Origin: Afipia sp.
GTDB lineage: Bacteria; Pseudomonadota; Alphaproteobacteria; Rhizobiales; Xanthobacteraceae
Length of the DNA: 64,000 bases
Assembly: GCA_017308595.1 (NCBI GenBank)
Contig: JAFKER010000006.1
Coordinates: 467,385 to 531,384 of the forward strand
Direction of reading: 5' to 3'
Shown here in pieces: positions 27,236 through 35,405 of this stretch. The notes under the pieces are model-generated. The model was not told where the DNA came from and did not search any database. It worked only from the letters and a program-made list of their open reading frames with translations. Within the stretch, counting starts at the first letter, position 1; every line of letters starts with the position of its first letter. The position numbers and the translations under genes were made by a program.

Positions 27236-27280
27236 GCATGATCTTATCCGAAAACCGGTTTCCACTTTTCGGAATCATGC
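27236..27280. repeat. Dispersed palindrome, family 3
   Basis: GCATGATCTTATCCGAAAAC and, after CGG, TTTCCACTTTTCGGAATCATGC form an interrupted palindrome: GCATGAT pairs with ATCATGC and CCGAAAA with TTTTCGG. This sequence type is, from general knowledge, widespread in intergenic regions of Hyphomicrobiales. It lies between the divergent GST and pyrE genes. Confidence 0.7.
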
Positions 27281-27320
27281 CGTAAATTTCCGCGAATTCC
27301 CATAGCTCGAAGAGACCGCC

Positions 27321-27884
27321 TTGTCCAAATCAGCCTCCCGCGCCCGCCTCAAAGACATCATCAGCAAGCGCTCGTTCGGGCGCGGCGAAATCACCCTGGC
27401 GTCCGGCCGCAAGAGCGATTTTTACTTCAACCTGAAGCCAACCATGCTCGACCCGGAAGGCGCTGCGCTGCTCGCCGAACTGTCACTGGATGCGCTGAAA
27501 GACGATCAGGTCGATTACATCGGCGGCCTCGAAATGGGTGCGGTCCCGATCGCGGGCGCCATCGCGCAGCTTTCGTGGCTCAAGGGCCGTCCCATCGCAG
27601 CCTTCTTCGTGCGCAAGAAGCCGAAGGAGCATGGTGCACGACTGGCAGTCGAAGGCCTTGCCAAGGGCGAAAGCCTCGCGGGCAAGCGCATCGTGATTGT
27701 GGAAGATGTCACCACCACCGGCGGCTCCGCAATCAAGGCCGTCGACGCCGTGAAGGACGCCGGGGGTCAGGTCGCGCTGGTGTTCAGCATGGTCGACCGC
27801 GATGAAGGCGCAACGGAAGCTTTCGCCGAAGCGGGTATTCCGTTCCGCGCGCTCTACAAGGCCGGCGAGTTTTTGAAAGACTGA
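27321..27884 (+). CDS. pyrE: Orotate phosphoribosyltransferase
   Basis: The 187-residue enzyme joins orotate and PRPP to make OMP in pyrimidine synthesis. It shows [22 protein letters not shown] near the start, [14 protein letters not shown], the flexible-loop [11 protein letters not shown] and the PRPP-binding [15 protein letters not shown]. The start is TTG at 27321, giving [10 protein letters not shown]; no upstream ATG is in frame. Length is normal for the shorter OPRTase form. A family 3 palindrome lies 40 bp upstream. Confidence 0.95.
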   Translation: MSKSASRARLKDIISKRSFGRGEITLASGRKSDFYFNLKPTMLDPEGAALLAELSLDALKDDQVDYIGGLEMGAVPIAGAIAQLSWLKGRPIAAFFVRKKPKEHGARLAVEGLAKGESLAGKRIVIVEDVTTTGGSAIKAVDAVKDAGGQVALVFSMVDRDEGATEAFAEAGIPFRALYKAGEFLKD

Positions 27885-27959
27885 TGCTGAACTCCTGCGC
27901 GCTCGGAAAAGAAAGATCGGGTCTTTCCGGCCAAGTGAACGAAGCGAACACGAGCCGGA

Positions 27960-28051
27960 CTCCATAACCACCGAATCCGGATCAGAATGCAGATATCTCG
28001 CGGCCGCCATCGAATTCAGGAGTCATGGATCCCCGCCTTCGCCGGGACGAC
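27960..28051. repeat. Dispersed repeat, family 2, copy 2
   Basis: It opens CTCCATAACCACCGAATCCG and closes GGATCCCCGCCTTCGCCGGG followed by ACGAC. The same opening CCATAACCACCGA and closing CCCCGCCTTCGC occur at 31382-31480. The element ends one or two bases before the start codon of the following antiporter gene and so forms its whole untranslated leader. Confidence 0.7.
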
Positions 28052-28052
28052 A

Positions 28053-29462
28053 ATGAAATATGCCCTGGGCTTCGCTCTGCTCCTTCCTCTCCCAGATCCT
28101 GCCTTCGCCGCCGAAGGATTGAACGGCGCGAAGCTTTCAATCCTCTGGGCGTTGCCGTTTGTCGGCATCCTGCTCTGCATCGCCACGGGACCGGTGTTTT
28201 ATACGCATGTCTGGGAACATCACTTCGGCAAATTCACCGCGTTCTGGGCCGCACTGATTGTCGTGCCGCTGTTTCTCACCGCTGACGTCCATACCGTGAC
28301 GACAACGCTGGCGCATACCGCTCTGCTGGAATACATGCCGTTCATCCTGCTGCTGCTGGCGCTGTTCGTGACCGCAGGCGGTATCTATCTTGAAGGCAAC
28401 CTGCACGACAGCGTGTTCACCAACACCGTGCTGTTGGCATTCGGCGCGGTGATGGCCAGTATCGTCGGCACCACCGGCGCCGCGATGATTCTGATCCGGC
28501 CGCTGATCCGCGCCAACGACAGCCGGCGCTACAACGCTCACGTCGTGGTGTTCTTTATCTTCCTTGTCGCCAATATCGGCGGCGCGCTGTCCCCGCTCGG
28601 TGATCCGCCGCTGTTCATCGGCTTCCTCAAAGGCGTCGATTTCTTCTGGACCACGGTACACCTGTGGCGGGAAACGCTTTTCGTGGGTGGCGTCGTGCTC
28701 GCGATCTTCATGGCGATCGATCTTTATCTGCATCATCGCGAAGGCCGCTTTTCGCGGAAGAAAGATCCGACGCCCGACTCGCCACTCAGGCTGCACGGCA
28801 AGATCAATCTCCTCCTGATCGCGGTCATCATCGCCGCCATTCTGATGAGCGCCCAATGGAAGCCCGGGGTTTCATTCTTCGTCGCCGGTGTCGAGCTGCG
28901 CCTTCAGGATATGCTGCGCGACGTGATCTTCATTATCGTCACGATCTGGTCGCTGGCTCTGACGCGTAAATCCGACCGCGCCGCCAACGGATTTTCGTGG
29001 GGGCCAATCCAGGAAGTCGCGATCCTGTTCGCAGGCATCTTTATCTGCATCGTACCCGTGATGGCGATGCTGCAGGCCGGATCACAGGGACCGTTCGCGG
29101 CGCTGCTCGGCCTTGTCACCAATGCTGATGGCAGCAGCAATGCCGCCGCCTATTTCTGGCTGACCGGCATTCTCTCGTCGTTCCTCGACAATGCGCCAAC
29201 ATATCTTGTTTTCTTCCAGCTTGCGGGCGGCGATCCGCAAGTGCTGATGGGCGCGAAGGCTGCAACGCTGGCCGCGATCTCCTCCGGCGCGGTTTACATG
29301 GGCGCCAACACATATATCGGCAACGCTCCGAACTTCATGGTCTACGCTATCGCGCGGCAGGCCGGCGTGAAGATGCCGAGCTTCTTTGGTTATATGGTCT
29401 GGTCGATGCTGGTGCTGGTTCCCACATTCGTGCTGGCAACATTCCTGTTCTTCAAGCCGTAA
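28053..29462 (+). CDS. NhaD-type sodium:proton antiporter / ArsB-NhaD superfamily permease
   Basis: The 469-residue membrane protein has an N-terminal signal-like segment (MKYALGFALLLPLPDPAFA) and about 12 further hydrophobic segments. SIVGTTGAAMILIRPLIRAN and NIGGALSPLGDPPLFIGFL are the landmark motifs of NhaD-like ion transporters in the IT superfamily; SFLDNAPTYLVFF and MGANTYIGNAPNFMVYAI are the mirrored second-half motifs. It probably exchanges Na+ or another ion for protons. The start ATG 28053 is the first codon after a dispersed repeat; the open frame upstream (WIPAFAGTT) is repeat-derived. Confidence 0.88.
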   Translation: MKYALGFALLLPLPDPAFAAEGLNGAKLSILWALPFVGILLCIATGPVFYTHVWEHHFGKFTAFWAALIVVPLFLTADVHTVTTTLAHTALLEYMPFILLLLALFVTAGGIYLEGNLHDSVFTNTVLLAFGAVMASIVGTTGAAMILIRPLIRANDSRRYNAHVVVFFIFLVANIGGALSPLGDPPLFIGFLKGVDFFWTTVHLWRETLFVGGVVLAIFMAIDLYLHHREGRFSRKKDPTPDSPLRLHGKINLLLIAVIIAAILMSAQWKPGVSFFVAGVELRLQDMLRDVIFIIVTIWSLALTRKSDRAANGFSWGPIQEVAILFAGIFICIVPVMAMLQAGSQGPFAALLGLVTNADGSSNAAAYFWLTGILSSFLDNAPTYLVFFQLAGGDPQVLMGAKAATLAAISSGAVYMGANTYIGNAPNFMVYAIARQAGVKMPSFFGYMVWSMLVLVPTFVLATFLFFKP

Positions 29463-29496
29463 AAGCGATGCGCGGTTCAGCAACGGAGGCATTCCG

Positions 29497-30393
29497 ATGA
29501 GAGTCGCTGTCATGGGTGCGGGGGCCGTCGGCAGTTACATTGGTGCAATGCTCGCCCGCGCCAAGCACGACGTCACACTGATCGCTCGGCCCCAGCATGT
29601 CGATGCCGTCAAGACGCGCGGTCTCCTGCTTGAAAGCCGCCACTTCCACGACAACATAGAGGTGCAAGCAACCAGCATGCCGTCCGGCGTCGCCGGCGCA
29701 GATGTCGTCCTGATGTGTGTGAAGTCGGGCGATACTGAAGCGGCGGGCCATGCAATGGCGCCTTATCTCAAGCCCGATGCAACCGTGCTGTGCCTTCAGA
29801 ACGGCGTCGACAACGCCGAGCGGCTGCAAACTATCATTGGAACCGTTGCGGTGCCGGCCGCGGTTTACGTGGCCGCGGAAATGGCAGGCCCCGGCCATGT
29901 GCTGCACAAGGGGCGAGGCGATCTTGTCATCGGCCCTTCGCGCGCCAGCGCCGATATCGCCCGGCAGTTCACCGAGGCAGGCATCCCGGCCACGGTTTCA
30001 GACAATGTCACCGCCGCGCTATGGATCAAATTGATCACGAACTGCGTCTATAACCCGCTCTCGGCCATCGCGGAGTTGCCCTACGGCCCTCTGTTCGAAG
30101 CCGAAGGCGTTCCCGACATCGCCCGCAACGTGATTGATGAATGTATCAATGTCGCGGCGGCGCTTTCCATTGCGATTCCATCCGGCATCCATGACACCGT
30201 TCTCGGCCTCGCTGCGACAATGCCGGAACAATCCTCCTCTACCGCGCAGGATCTGGCGCGCGGCAAGCCGACGGAAATCGATCATCTGAACGGTTACGTG
30301 GTGCGAAGGGGCGCGGCGCTCGGCATTTCAACGCCCGTAAATCACACATTGCTGACGCTGGTGAAGCTGCGCGAGGCGCACGCGAAAGCGTAG
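29497..30393 (+). CDS. panE: 2-dehydropantoate 2-reductase (ketopantoate reductase family)
   Basis: The 298-residue protein has an N-terminal NADPH-binding Rossmann fold (MRVAVMGAGAVGSYIGAML) and the C-terminal helical ApbA domain (WIKLITNCVYNPLSAIAELPYG; LARGKPTEIDHLNGYVV, containing the conserved Lys, Glu, Asn and Gly). It would reduce ketopantoate to pantoate for coenzyme A synthesis, although paralogues with other substrates are common, so the exact reaction is less certain than the family. GGAGG at 29485-29489 is a strong ribosome site 7 bases before ATG 29497. Confidence 0.88.
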   Translation: MRVAVMGAGAVGSYIGAMLARAKHDVTLIARPQHVDAVKTRGLLLESRHFHDNIEVQATSMPSGVAGADVVLMCVKSGDTEAAGHAMAPYLKPDATVLCLQNGVDNAERLQTIIGTVAVPAAVYVAAEMAGPGHVLHKGRGDLVIGPSRASADIARQFTEAGIPATVSDNVTAALWIKLITNCVYNPLSAIAELPYGPLFEAEGVPDIARNVIDECINVAAALSIAIPSGIHDTVLGLAATMPEQSSSTAQDLARGKPTEIDHLNGYVVRRGAALGISTPVNHTLLTLVKLREAHAKA

Positions 30394-30496
30394 ACATCTT
30401 CTCGATCCAAGCGCCTCCCTAACCTCACGTTTACCATCACGGCTTAAGGTCATTGACGTTGCGGCGATCACCGCCGCAGGCGTCCGTGTTGCGTGA

Positions 30497-31339
30497 GTGA
30501 GGCCGAAGTTGCGTAAACAATTGCGTATTTTGCGCGTGCGGCGGCGCATGGCGTTTGTTCTTACTGTCGTGCTGGCCATGCCCGTGCTGCTCGCGCCGCA
30601 CGCAGCCTCGGCCGGAATTTTCGATTTTCTGTTCGGCGGCGACAAACCTGAGCGGCATGCGCCGCAGCCGCAACAGTCCCCGAGCAACGCCTTCGCCGAT
30701 CCGTTCGGTCTTTCCACGCAAAATCCGCCATCCGCGCCGTCCGCTCCCTCCGGTGGCGGCCGGTTCACGACTTATTGCGTGCGCAGCTGTGATGGCCGCT
30801 ACTTCCCGCTGACCCAGCGCGGCACCGGCACGCCGGCGCAGATGTGCCAGGCGTTCTGTCCGGCGAGCCAGACCAAAGTGTTCTCCGGTAACAGCATCGA
30901 CTATGCCGTCGGCAATATGGGTGAGCGTTATGTCGACACGCCGAACGCTTTCGCCTATCGCAAGACGCTGAAAGCGGACTGCACCTGCAACGGCCGCGAT
31001 CCGGCAGGCCTCGCGCCGGTCGACCTGTCCCTCGATACCACGCTGCGCCCCGGCGACGTTGTCGCCACCTCAAACGGGCTTGTCGCTTATTCCGGTATTA
31101 ATGCTGGCAATCAGACCGCGCAGTTCACGCCCGTCAACAACTATCCCGGCTTGACGGCAGACTTGCGCGCACGTCTCGGCGAGATGAAGGTTGCACCGGT
31201 CACTGCCGATCTGCCCGAGGACACCTATTCGTCGCAAGACATCACTGGCTCGGTACCCGAGCCGAAATTCGCCCAGCCGATGGCGCCGGATGCCACGCTG
31301 CCGAAGATCGCAATGCCCAAAGCCAAGCGCGCCCTGTGA
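30497..31339 (+). CDS. Secreted DUF2865 domain protein
   Basis: The 280-residue product has a very basic n-region (RPKLRKQLRILRVRRR), a hydrophobic core and a signal cleavage near PHAASA. After a Pro/Gln/Ser-rich linker comes the DUF2865 core: YCVRSCDGRYFPLTQRG, QMCQAFCPASQTKVFSG, and DCTCNG, with conserved cysteines. These proteins are found in Hyphomicrobiales and have no known function to me; they are probably exported to the periplasm or surface. The start is uncertain: GTG 30497, TTG 30509 or ATG 30548 (MAFVLTVVLAM) all leave a usable signal peptide. Confidence 0.82.
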   Translation: MRPKLRKQLRILRVRRRMAFVLTVVLAMPVLLAPHAASAGIFDFLFGGDKPERHAPQPQQSPSNAFADPFGLSTQNPPSAPSAPSGGGRFTTYCVRSCDGRYFPLTQRGTGTPAQMCQAFCPASQTKVFSGNSIDYAVGNMGERYVDTPNAFAYRKTLKADCTCNGRDPAGLAPVDLSLDTTLRPGDVVATSNGLVAYSGINAGNQTAQFTPVNNYPGLTADLRARLGEMKVAPVTADLPEDTYSSQDITGSVPEPKFAQPMAPDATLPKIAMPKAKRAL

Positions 31340-31381
31340 ATTGCACAGGACTTATCTCCACGTCATGCCTGCATAGGCGAA

Positions 31382-31480
31382 TACCCATAACCACCGACCA
31401 TTGCGATGTGGGGTTATGTCGAGACACTCATTCTCAATTTGAAAATTTAGCAAGTATGGGCTCCCCGCCTTCGCGGGGAC
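31382..31480. repeat. Dispersed repeat, family 2, copy 3
   Basis: It opens CCCATAACCACCGA and closes CTCCCCGCCTTCGCGGGGAC, sharing both ends with the copy at 27960. The middle includes AT-rich TTCTCAATTTGAAAATTTAG. It fills part of the 187-bp gap between the convergent DUF2865 gene and the 31527 gene. Confidence 0.65.
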
Positions 31481-31526
31481 GGCCAGCTGTTAAACATCCT
31501 GCCTGAACTGAATACTCAACGGCACA

Positions 31527-31958
31527 TCACCGCCCGACAATGACGCCGATCACATTCGGTGCGGCGAGATATTTCTCTTCCATGTCCATGCGCGCACGCG
31601 CCTTGATCTCGGGCGTGAGCAGGCCGCGATGTTCGGCCAGGATCATCCAGCAATAGCCCCACCAGTCGGTGAGAATGCCGGCGTCGTCGACCAGATCGTA
31701 GCCGTGCTCGGCGGCGAAGATGCGCGCACGCGCCTCGTCCAGCGAATCGAGAAATTCGTGATCCTTCAGCGAGAACAGGTCATCGCTGAAATCGTCGGTG
31801 GTGTAGCCCCACACTGACATGCAGACCGCATTGAACTCGCGGTCGATATGATCGTCATCCACCTGCCGCGTCCGCGCGGCGGCATGGAGACGAGAGAGCG
31901 TCCGGGCGAAGTCCGCGATCCGCGTCAGCGCCGTGTTGTCGAAAGCGATATTGGACAT
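31527..31958 (-). CDS. Hypothetical cytoplasmic protein
   Basis: The 143-residue protein is acidic and has no signal peptide or membrane segment. Segments such as AVCMSVWGYTTDDFSDDLF and DWWGYCWMILAEHRGLL are rich in Trp, Asp and aromatic residues. I do not recognise the family. Codon use looks like its neighbours and the frame covers the whole gap, which supports a real gene. It is alone on the minus strand, preceded by a 194-bp AT-rich region. Confidence 0.6.
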   Translation of the reverse strand: MSNIAFDNTALTRIADFARTLSRLHAAARTRQVDDDHIDREFNAVCMSVWGYTTDDFSDDLFSLKDHEFLDSLDEARARIFAAEHGYDLVDDAGILTDWWGYCWMILAEHRGLLTPEIKARARMDMEEKYLAAPNVIGVIVGR

Positions 31959-32152
31959 GTAGTCCTCGAAACCTCAGACAGACCCTAGATATGGTAGCCC
32001 AAAGGCCCCGAATCACAATGATATATCAATGACTTACTAAAGTGTTCTTAATTTGTTCCAGATTTGATTTCCTTTGGTTTCTACTTTTGGTTGTGTATTA
32101 CTAAAATACCTCTAGACTGTTCCCGCCGTTTTGGCACAGGGAGGATTTACTT
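31959..32152. promoter_or_regulatory. AT-rich divergent intergenic region
   Basis: Unlike the rest of the window, this 194-bp stretch is AT-rich (for example TATATCAATGACTTACTAAA and GTTCTTAATTTGTTCC). It separates the divergent 31527 and 32153 genes and should hold both promoters. I could not assign -35 and -10 boxes with confidence. Confidence 0.4.
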
Positions 32153-32359
32153 ATGAAAATTTGGATTGTCGCTGCGATCTCTTCGCTGCTGGTATTGCCA
32201 GCCAATGCTGCACAAAAGACAGACCCGACAAAACCGGCCGGGGTGAATACGGTCAACGAGAAGCTGAAGGAAATAAACAACCCCGACAGGCAGAACCCTG
32301 GCCGGGTCATCGAAAGCCGCGACGTGCCACCGAAGCGGGAACCACGGCCACGCGACTAG
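32153..32359 (+). CDS. Small secreted hypothetical protein
   Basis: The 68-residue product has a classical signal peptide (MKIWIVAAISSLLVLPANAA) and a mature part of about 48 residues that is highly charged and Pro-rich (TDPTKPAGVNTVNEKLKEIN, PPKREPRPRD), probably unstructured and periplasmic. GGGAGGA at 32141-32147 is an almost perfect ribosome site, and a terminator follows at 32374, so this short frame looks like a complete single-gene unit. No family recognised. Confidence 0.65.
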   Translation: MKIWIVAAISSLLVLPANAAQKTDPTKPAGVNTVNEKLKEINNPDRQNPGRVIESRDVPPKREPRPRD

Positions 32360-32373
32360 ATGCAATTGATCTT

Positions 32374-32396
32374 GAGGCCGCCCTCTTGGCGGCCTC
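32374..32396. terminator. Intrinsic terminator after the small secreted protein gene
   Basis: GAGGCCGCC, CTCTT loop, GGCGGCCTC forms a perfect 9-bp GC-rich stem followed by TTCC. It ends the unit at 32153 and may also serve the convergent mgtC-like gene, although a long T-run is missing. Confidence 0.65.
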
Positions 32397-32455
32397 TTCC
32401 CCGCCTCCCGCATTCACGTCACGCGACACGGCGCCGCCTTCTGCCCACGGTGGCT

Positions 32456-33166
32456 TCAGGTGGCGGCATCCCTGACTTCGCCGCTGCCCCGGGAGACGAT
32501 GGCAACGTCAGTCACGCCGCTCATGGCGCGGATTTTCGGAACCAGAAGAGCGATATCCTTCGATGACATCTTGGTCAGGATCACAATCAGATCATCGATT
32601 TCGGTATCGCGCGCCTTGGCCAGAAAACGTTTGATCTGGCCGTTCCGGATCGCCAGCGTCTCCTTGAGCAGTTCGGGGGTCAGCGCCCCGCGCAGGCTCT
32701 CGATCCGGAGCCGGCAGGTCTGGTTGCGATCGCGATAAGCTTCTTCTAGCGGCTTCACCCCGGCAAGGATCGCCAGAATGATGGCGGTCGACACGCCCGC
32801 CGCAAAATACAATCCGCCTCCCACGGCAAGTCCAATGGCCGCGACGGTCCAGATGCTGGCGGCCGTGGTCAAGCCACGCACGATCTCGCCGCGCGCGAGG
32901 ATCGCGCCTGCCCCGAGAAATCCGATACCGGAGACAACCTGTGCTGCGACACGCGAGGGATCCAGGACAACGTGCTCTTGCGAGAGCGACAAAGAGAACC
33001 CGAAGGCCGAAACGATCATGAACAGGCAGGCACCCACGCAGACCAGCATATGGGTCCGGATTCCGGCAGCCCAGAGCAGTCGCTCGCGCTCAAACCCGAT
33101 AAGGCTTCCGAAGGCCGCGGCGGCGAGCAGCCGCTCGATGATATCCACGTTGGAAAGCACAGCCAT
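32456..33166 (-). CDS. MgtC/SapB family membrane protein
   Basis: The 236-residue protein has an N-terminal membrane domain of about five segments with the family signature LIGFERERLLWAAGIRTHMLVC and VSGIGFLGAGAILARGEIVRGLTTAASIW, then a cytoplasmic C-terminal domain (EIDDLIVILTKMSSKDI, ACT-like). MgtC proteins help bacteria cope with low magnesium and acid and can modulate F-ATPase; this one may not have the same role. No magnesium-sensing leader was recognised in the 248 bp upstream. Confidence 0.9.
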   Translation of the reverse strand: MAVLSNVDIIERLLAAAAFGSLIGFERERLLWAAGIRTHMLVCVGACLFMIVSAFGFSLSLSQEHVVLDPSRVAAQVVSGIGFLGAGAILARGEIVRGLTTAASIWTVAAIGLAVGGGLYFAAGVSTAIILAILAGVKPLEEAYRDRNQTCRLRIESLRGALTPELLKETLAIRNGQIKRFLAKARDTEIDDLIVILTKMSSKDIALLVPKIRAMSGVTDVAIVSRGSGEVRDAAT

Positions 33167-33414
33167 CAGGCCTCCAATCTCGCACGGATGCGTCAGGACA
33201 ACCGCCCAAAGTTAGTGACAGATGGCAGCGTTGCCTACCCCCGCAGCATCGCATTGAGTTCCTTGGGAAAGCGGCGCAGGCCCGCGCCGCTACGAGTGCC
33301 GAAGGCAACGACTACGACAAGCATTCACAGCAAATGTGCATGCCGTCCTTACCTCACACGTCATTGAATTAAGTTCGTTCTCGCGCAAAGTGGGTTTCGC
33401 GAATGGAGCCATTG

Positions 33415-34257
33415 ATGCTTGAAAAGACGCCCGAGACCGCCTCGCTGAATACCATCCATCCGTTTGACCGCGCCACGCACGTCACCGCCGTGGACGGCGG
33501 CTGGCGCGGCCAAGCCAGTGCAGACTATTTCGCGTTTGTCGGCCCGTTCGGCGGCGTAACCGCGGCGACGATGCTGCGTGCGATTCTGATTCAGCCCGAG
33601 CGCATCGGCGATCCCTTATCGGTCACAGTGAACTTCTGCGCGCCGGTCGGCAGCGGTGTCTTCGATCTCGCTGTGCGGCTGTTGAAGGCGACACGCTCGA
33701 CCCAGCACTGGATGGTTGAACTCATTCAGAACGGCGAGGTCGCGACCTTCATGACCGCGGTTTTCGCGGCACGCCGCCCATCATGGTCGCATCAGTCTGC
33801 AACCATGCTGGATGCACCGCCCTTCGATCAGGTTGCGCCGCTGGCGACCAGCGTTGTCGCGCCATGGGCGCAGCAATATCAGTTTCGGTTTGTGGAAGGC
33901 GCGCCAAATTACAGCGACACGTTGAACGATACGCCTGCCAGTGCCTATTCCCGGATGTGGCTCAGCGACACCCTGCCCAGGCCCGTCGATTGTCTCTCGC
34001 TACTCTCGATGTCCGATTCGTTCTTCGCCCGCATTTTCCACGTCCTCGGCGCCATCGTGCCGATCGGCACGGTGTCGATGACAACTGTATTTCATGCAGA
34101 CAGTGCGGACCTTGTCGCTGAAAGCACGACCATGGTGCTCGGCGCAGCCGACGCCAACAGTTTCCACAAGAGCTTCAGCGACCAGACCGGCGAACTGTGG
34201 AGTCCGAACGGACGCCTGCTCGCCACCACCTCGCAGGTGGTCTACTTCAAAGCCTGA
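33415..34257 (+). CDS. Acyl-CoA thioesterase-like double-hotdog protein
   Basis: The 280-residue protein looks like a tandem hot-dog thioesterase of the TesB/4HBT_3 type: an N-terminal half with the FGGVTAATMLRAIL and PLSVTVNFCAPVGSGVFDL segments and a C-terminal half with RPVDCLSLLSMSDSFFARIF and LLATTSQVVYFK. It would hydrolyse acyl-CoA; the chain length is unknown. Two in-frame ATGs are possible, 33403 and 33415; GGAG 6 bases before 33415 favours the latter. Confidence 0.82.
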   Translation: MLEKTPETASLNTIHPFDRATHVTAVDGGWRGQASADYFAFVGPFGGVTAATMLRAILIQPERIGDPLSVTVNFCAPVGSGVFDLAVRLLKATRSTQHWMVELIQNGEVATFMTAVFAARRPSWSHQSATMLDAPPFDQVAPLATSVVAPWAQQYQFRFVEGAPNYSDTLNDTPASAYSRMWLSDTLPRPVDCLSLLSMSDSFFARIFHVLGAIVPIGTVSMTTVFHADSADLVAESTTMVLGAADANSFHKSFSDQTGELWSPNGRLLATTSQVVYFKA

Positions 34258-34434
34258 GTCCCACCGTTATCCGGAGGGGCGAATTGCCGCAGTGCACCGC
34301 GGCTACGCCCCAATCCCACTGTCATATTCGTCAGTCATGGTCCCGGCACCTGCTCGCAATCCGGCATGTGTCTGCGGTCCCGCCGCGTTTTCCGGTTCGG
34401 CGAGCATGTCTCAACACATGACCGGAGATTGTGC

Positions 34435-35322
34435 ATGATCCAGAAATTGTCCCATCGTCTTGCGACCGTTGCCGTCGCAGCAGCAGCATCCATGGTTGCT
34501 TTCACAGCCCACGCCGAGATCGACAACAGCTCGCTGTCTTCGCCGAGCTTCCGTCCGCACGCGCGCACTTTCGGCCTCGTCTACACGCTGCCGAAAGAAG
34601 TCAACGACACGCTCGACCTGACCACGAAGGGCCTGCTCCGCGAAAAGCTGCTCAATGCGAAGCTCGACGACGAGGCGCAGCGCCTCAACATTCCGCACGT
34701 CACCGTCGTGCACATCCACAACGCCGATGCGACGACCCCCGAGAAAATGCTGAAGGCGATGCCGAAGCTGCCGGGCGTACTCAACGTCACCCTGAAGAAA
34801 TTCTACACCACCGAAGCCGCCAAGGGCGCGGGCCAGCCGTGGTGGCTCGATCTCGGCATTGTCAAGGAAGGCGCCGGCTTCGAATCCATGATGGCGTTCA
34901 ACACCACCGCCACCGCTGCGCTTGCGCCGCTGCGCGACGGCCCACTGCCGCGCTGCACCGGGCCGGTCTATGCCGCCATGAGCGATGCCGCGAAGGAACT
35001 GGTGAAGACAGTCGGCGTCAGCGGCGTCAACGTGGTGAAGGACGGTAAGGAACTGCGCTCGCACAATCCGCACAACACGCTGGTCTACAGCAATGTGAAG
35101 TTCACGCCCGAGCTGCAGAAGGACATGGATCAGACTGCTACCGAATTCAACCAGATCCTGCCCGACGGCATTCCGGTCACTTTCAAGACCGTCTCCATCG
35201 TCGAGCTTGGCTTTGCCGGCAACGTGCTGCGTGAAGTCTACCGCATCGACCTTGAGAACGGTTCGGTCCTCAACGTCGCCACTGGCAAGACCTCGGGCGC
35301 GACGACTGCGACTGCGCGCTAA
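34435..35322 (+). CDS. Secreted 2H-phosphoesterase-like protein
   Basis: The 295-residue product has a signal peptide (residues 1-27, ending AHA). The mature protein contains two HxT motifs about 125 residues apart, PHVTVVH (His88, Thr90) and PHNTLVYS (His213, Thr215), each in a likely beta-strand. This matches the pattern of the 2H phosphoesterase superfamily (cyclic phosphodiesterases, RNA ligases). The fold assignment is my inference. It is preceded by GGAG 8 bases before ATG 34435 and followed by a strong terminator. It is convergent with pckA. Confidence 0.7.
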   Translation: MIQKLSHRLATVAVAAAASMVAFTAHAEIDNSSLSSPSFRPHARTFGLVYTLPKEVNDTLDLTTKGLLREKLLNAKLDDEAQRLNIPHVTVVHIHNADATTPEKMLKAMPKLPGVLNVTLKKFYTTEAAKGAGQPWWLDLGIVKEGAGFESMMAFNTTATAALAPLRDGPLPRCTGPVYAAMSDAAKELVKTVGVSGVNVVKDGKELRSHNPHNTLVYSNVKFTPELQKDMDQTATEFNQILPDGIPVTFKTVSIVELGFAGNVLREVYRIDLENGSVLNVATGKTSGATTATAR

Positions 35323-35351
35323 CTCAGCGGGCCGCAGCATCATTGCGAACA

Positions 35352-35379
35352 AAAAGGGCGGCCGATGAGCCGCCCTTTT
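35352..35379. terminator. Bidirectional intrinsic terminator
   Basis: AAAAGGGCGGC, CGATGA loop, GCCGCCCTTTT forms an 11-bp stem with A and T runs at its ends, so it works for both strands. It separates the convergent 2H-like gene and pckA. Confidence 0.92.
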
Positions 35380-35405
35380 CAATTCTGCAATCGGCGTGGA
35401 AACGG

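Noticed and set aside
27987-28052. N-terminal extension of the antiporter ending WIPAFAGTT.
   Set aside because: It is repeat-derived; ATG 28053 begins a natural hydrophobic N-terminus.
33167-33402. Magnesium-sensing leader before the MgtC-like gene.
   Set aside because: No M-box-like helices or leader peptide could be recognised.
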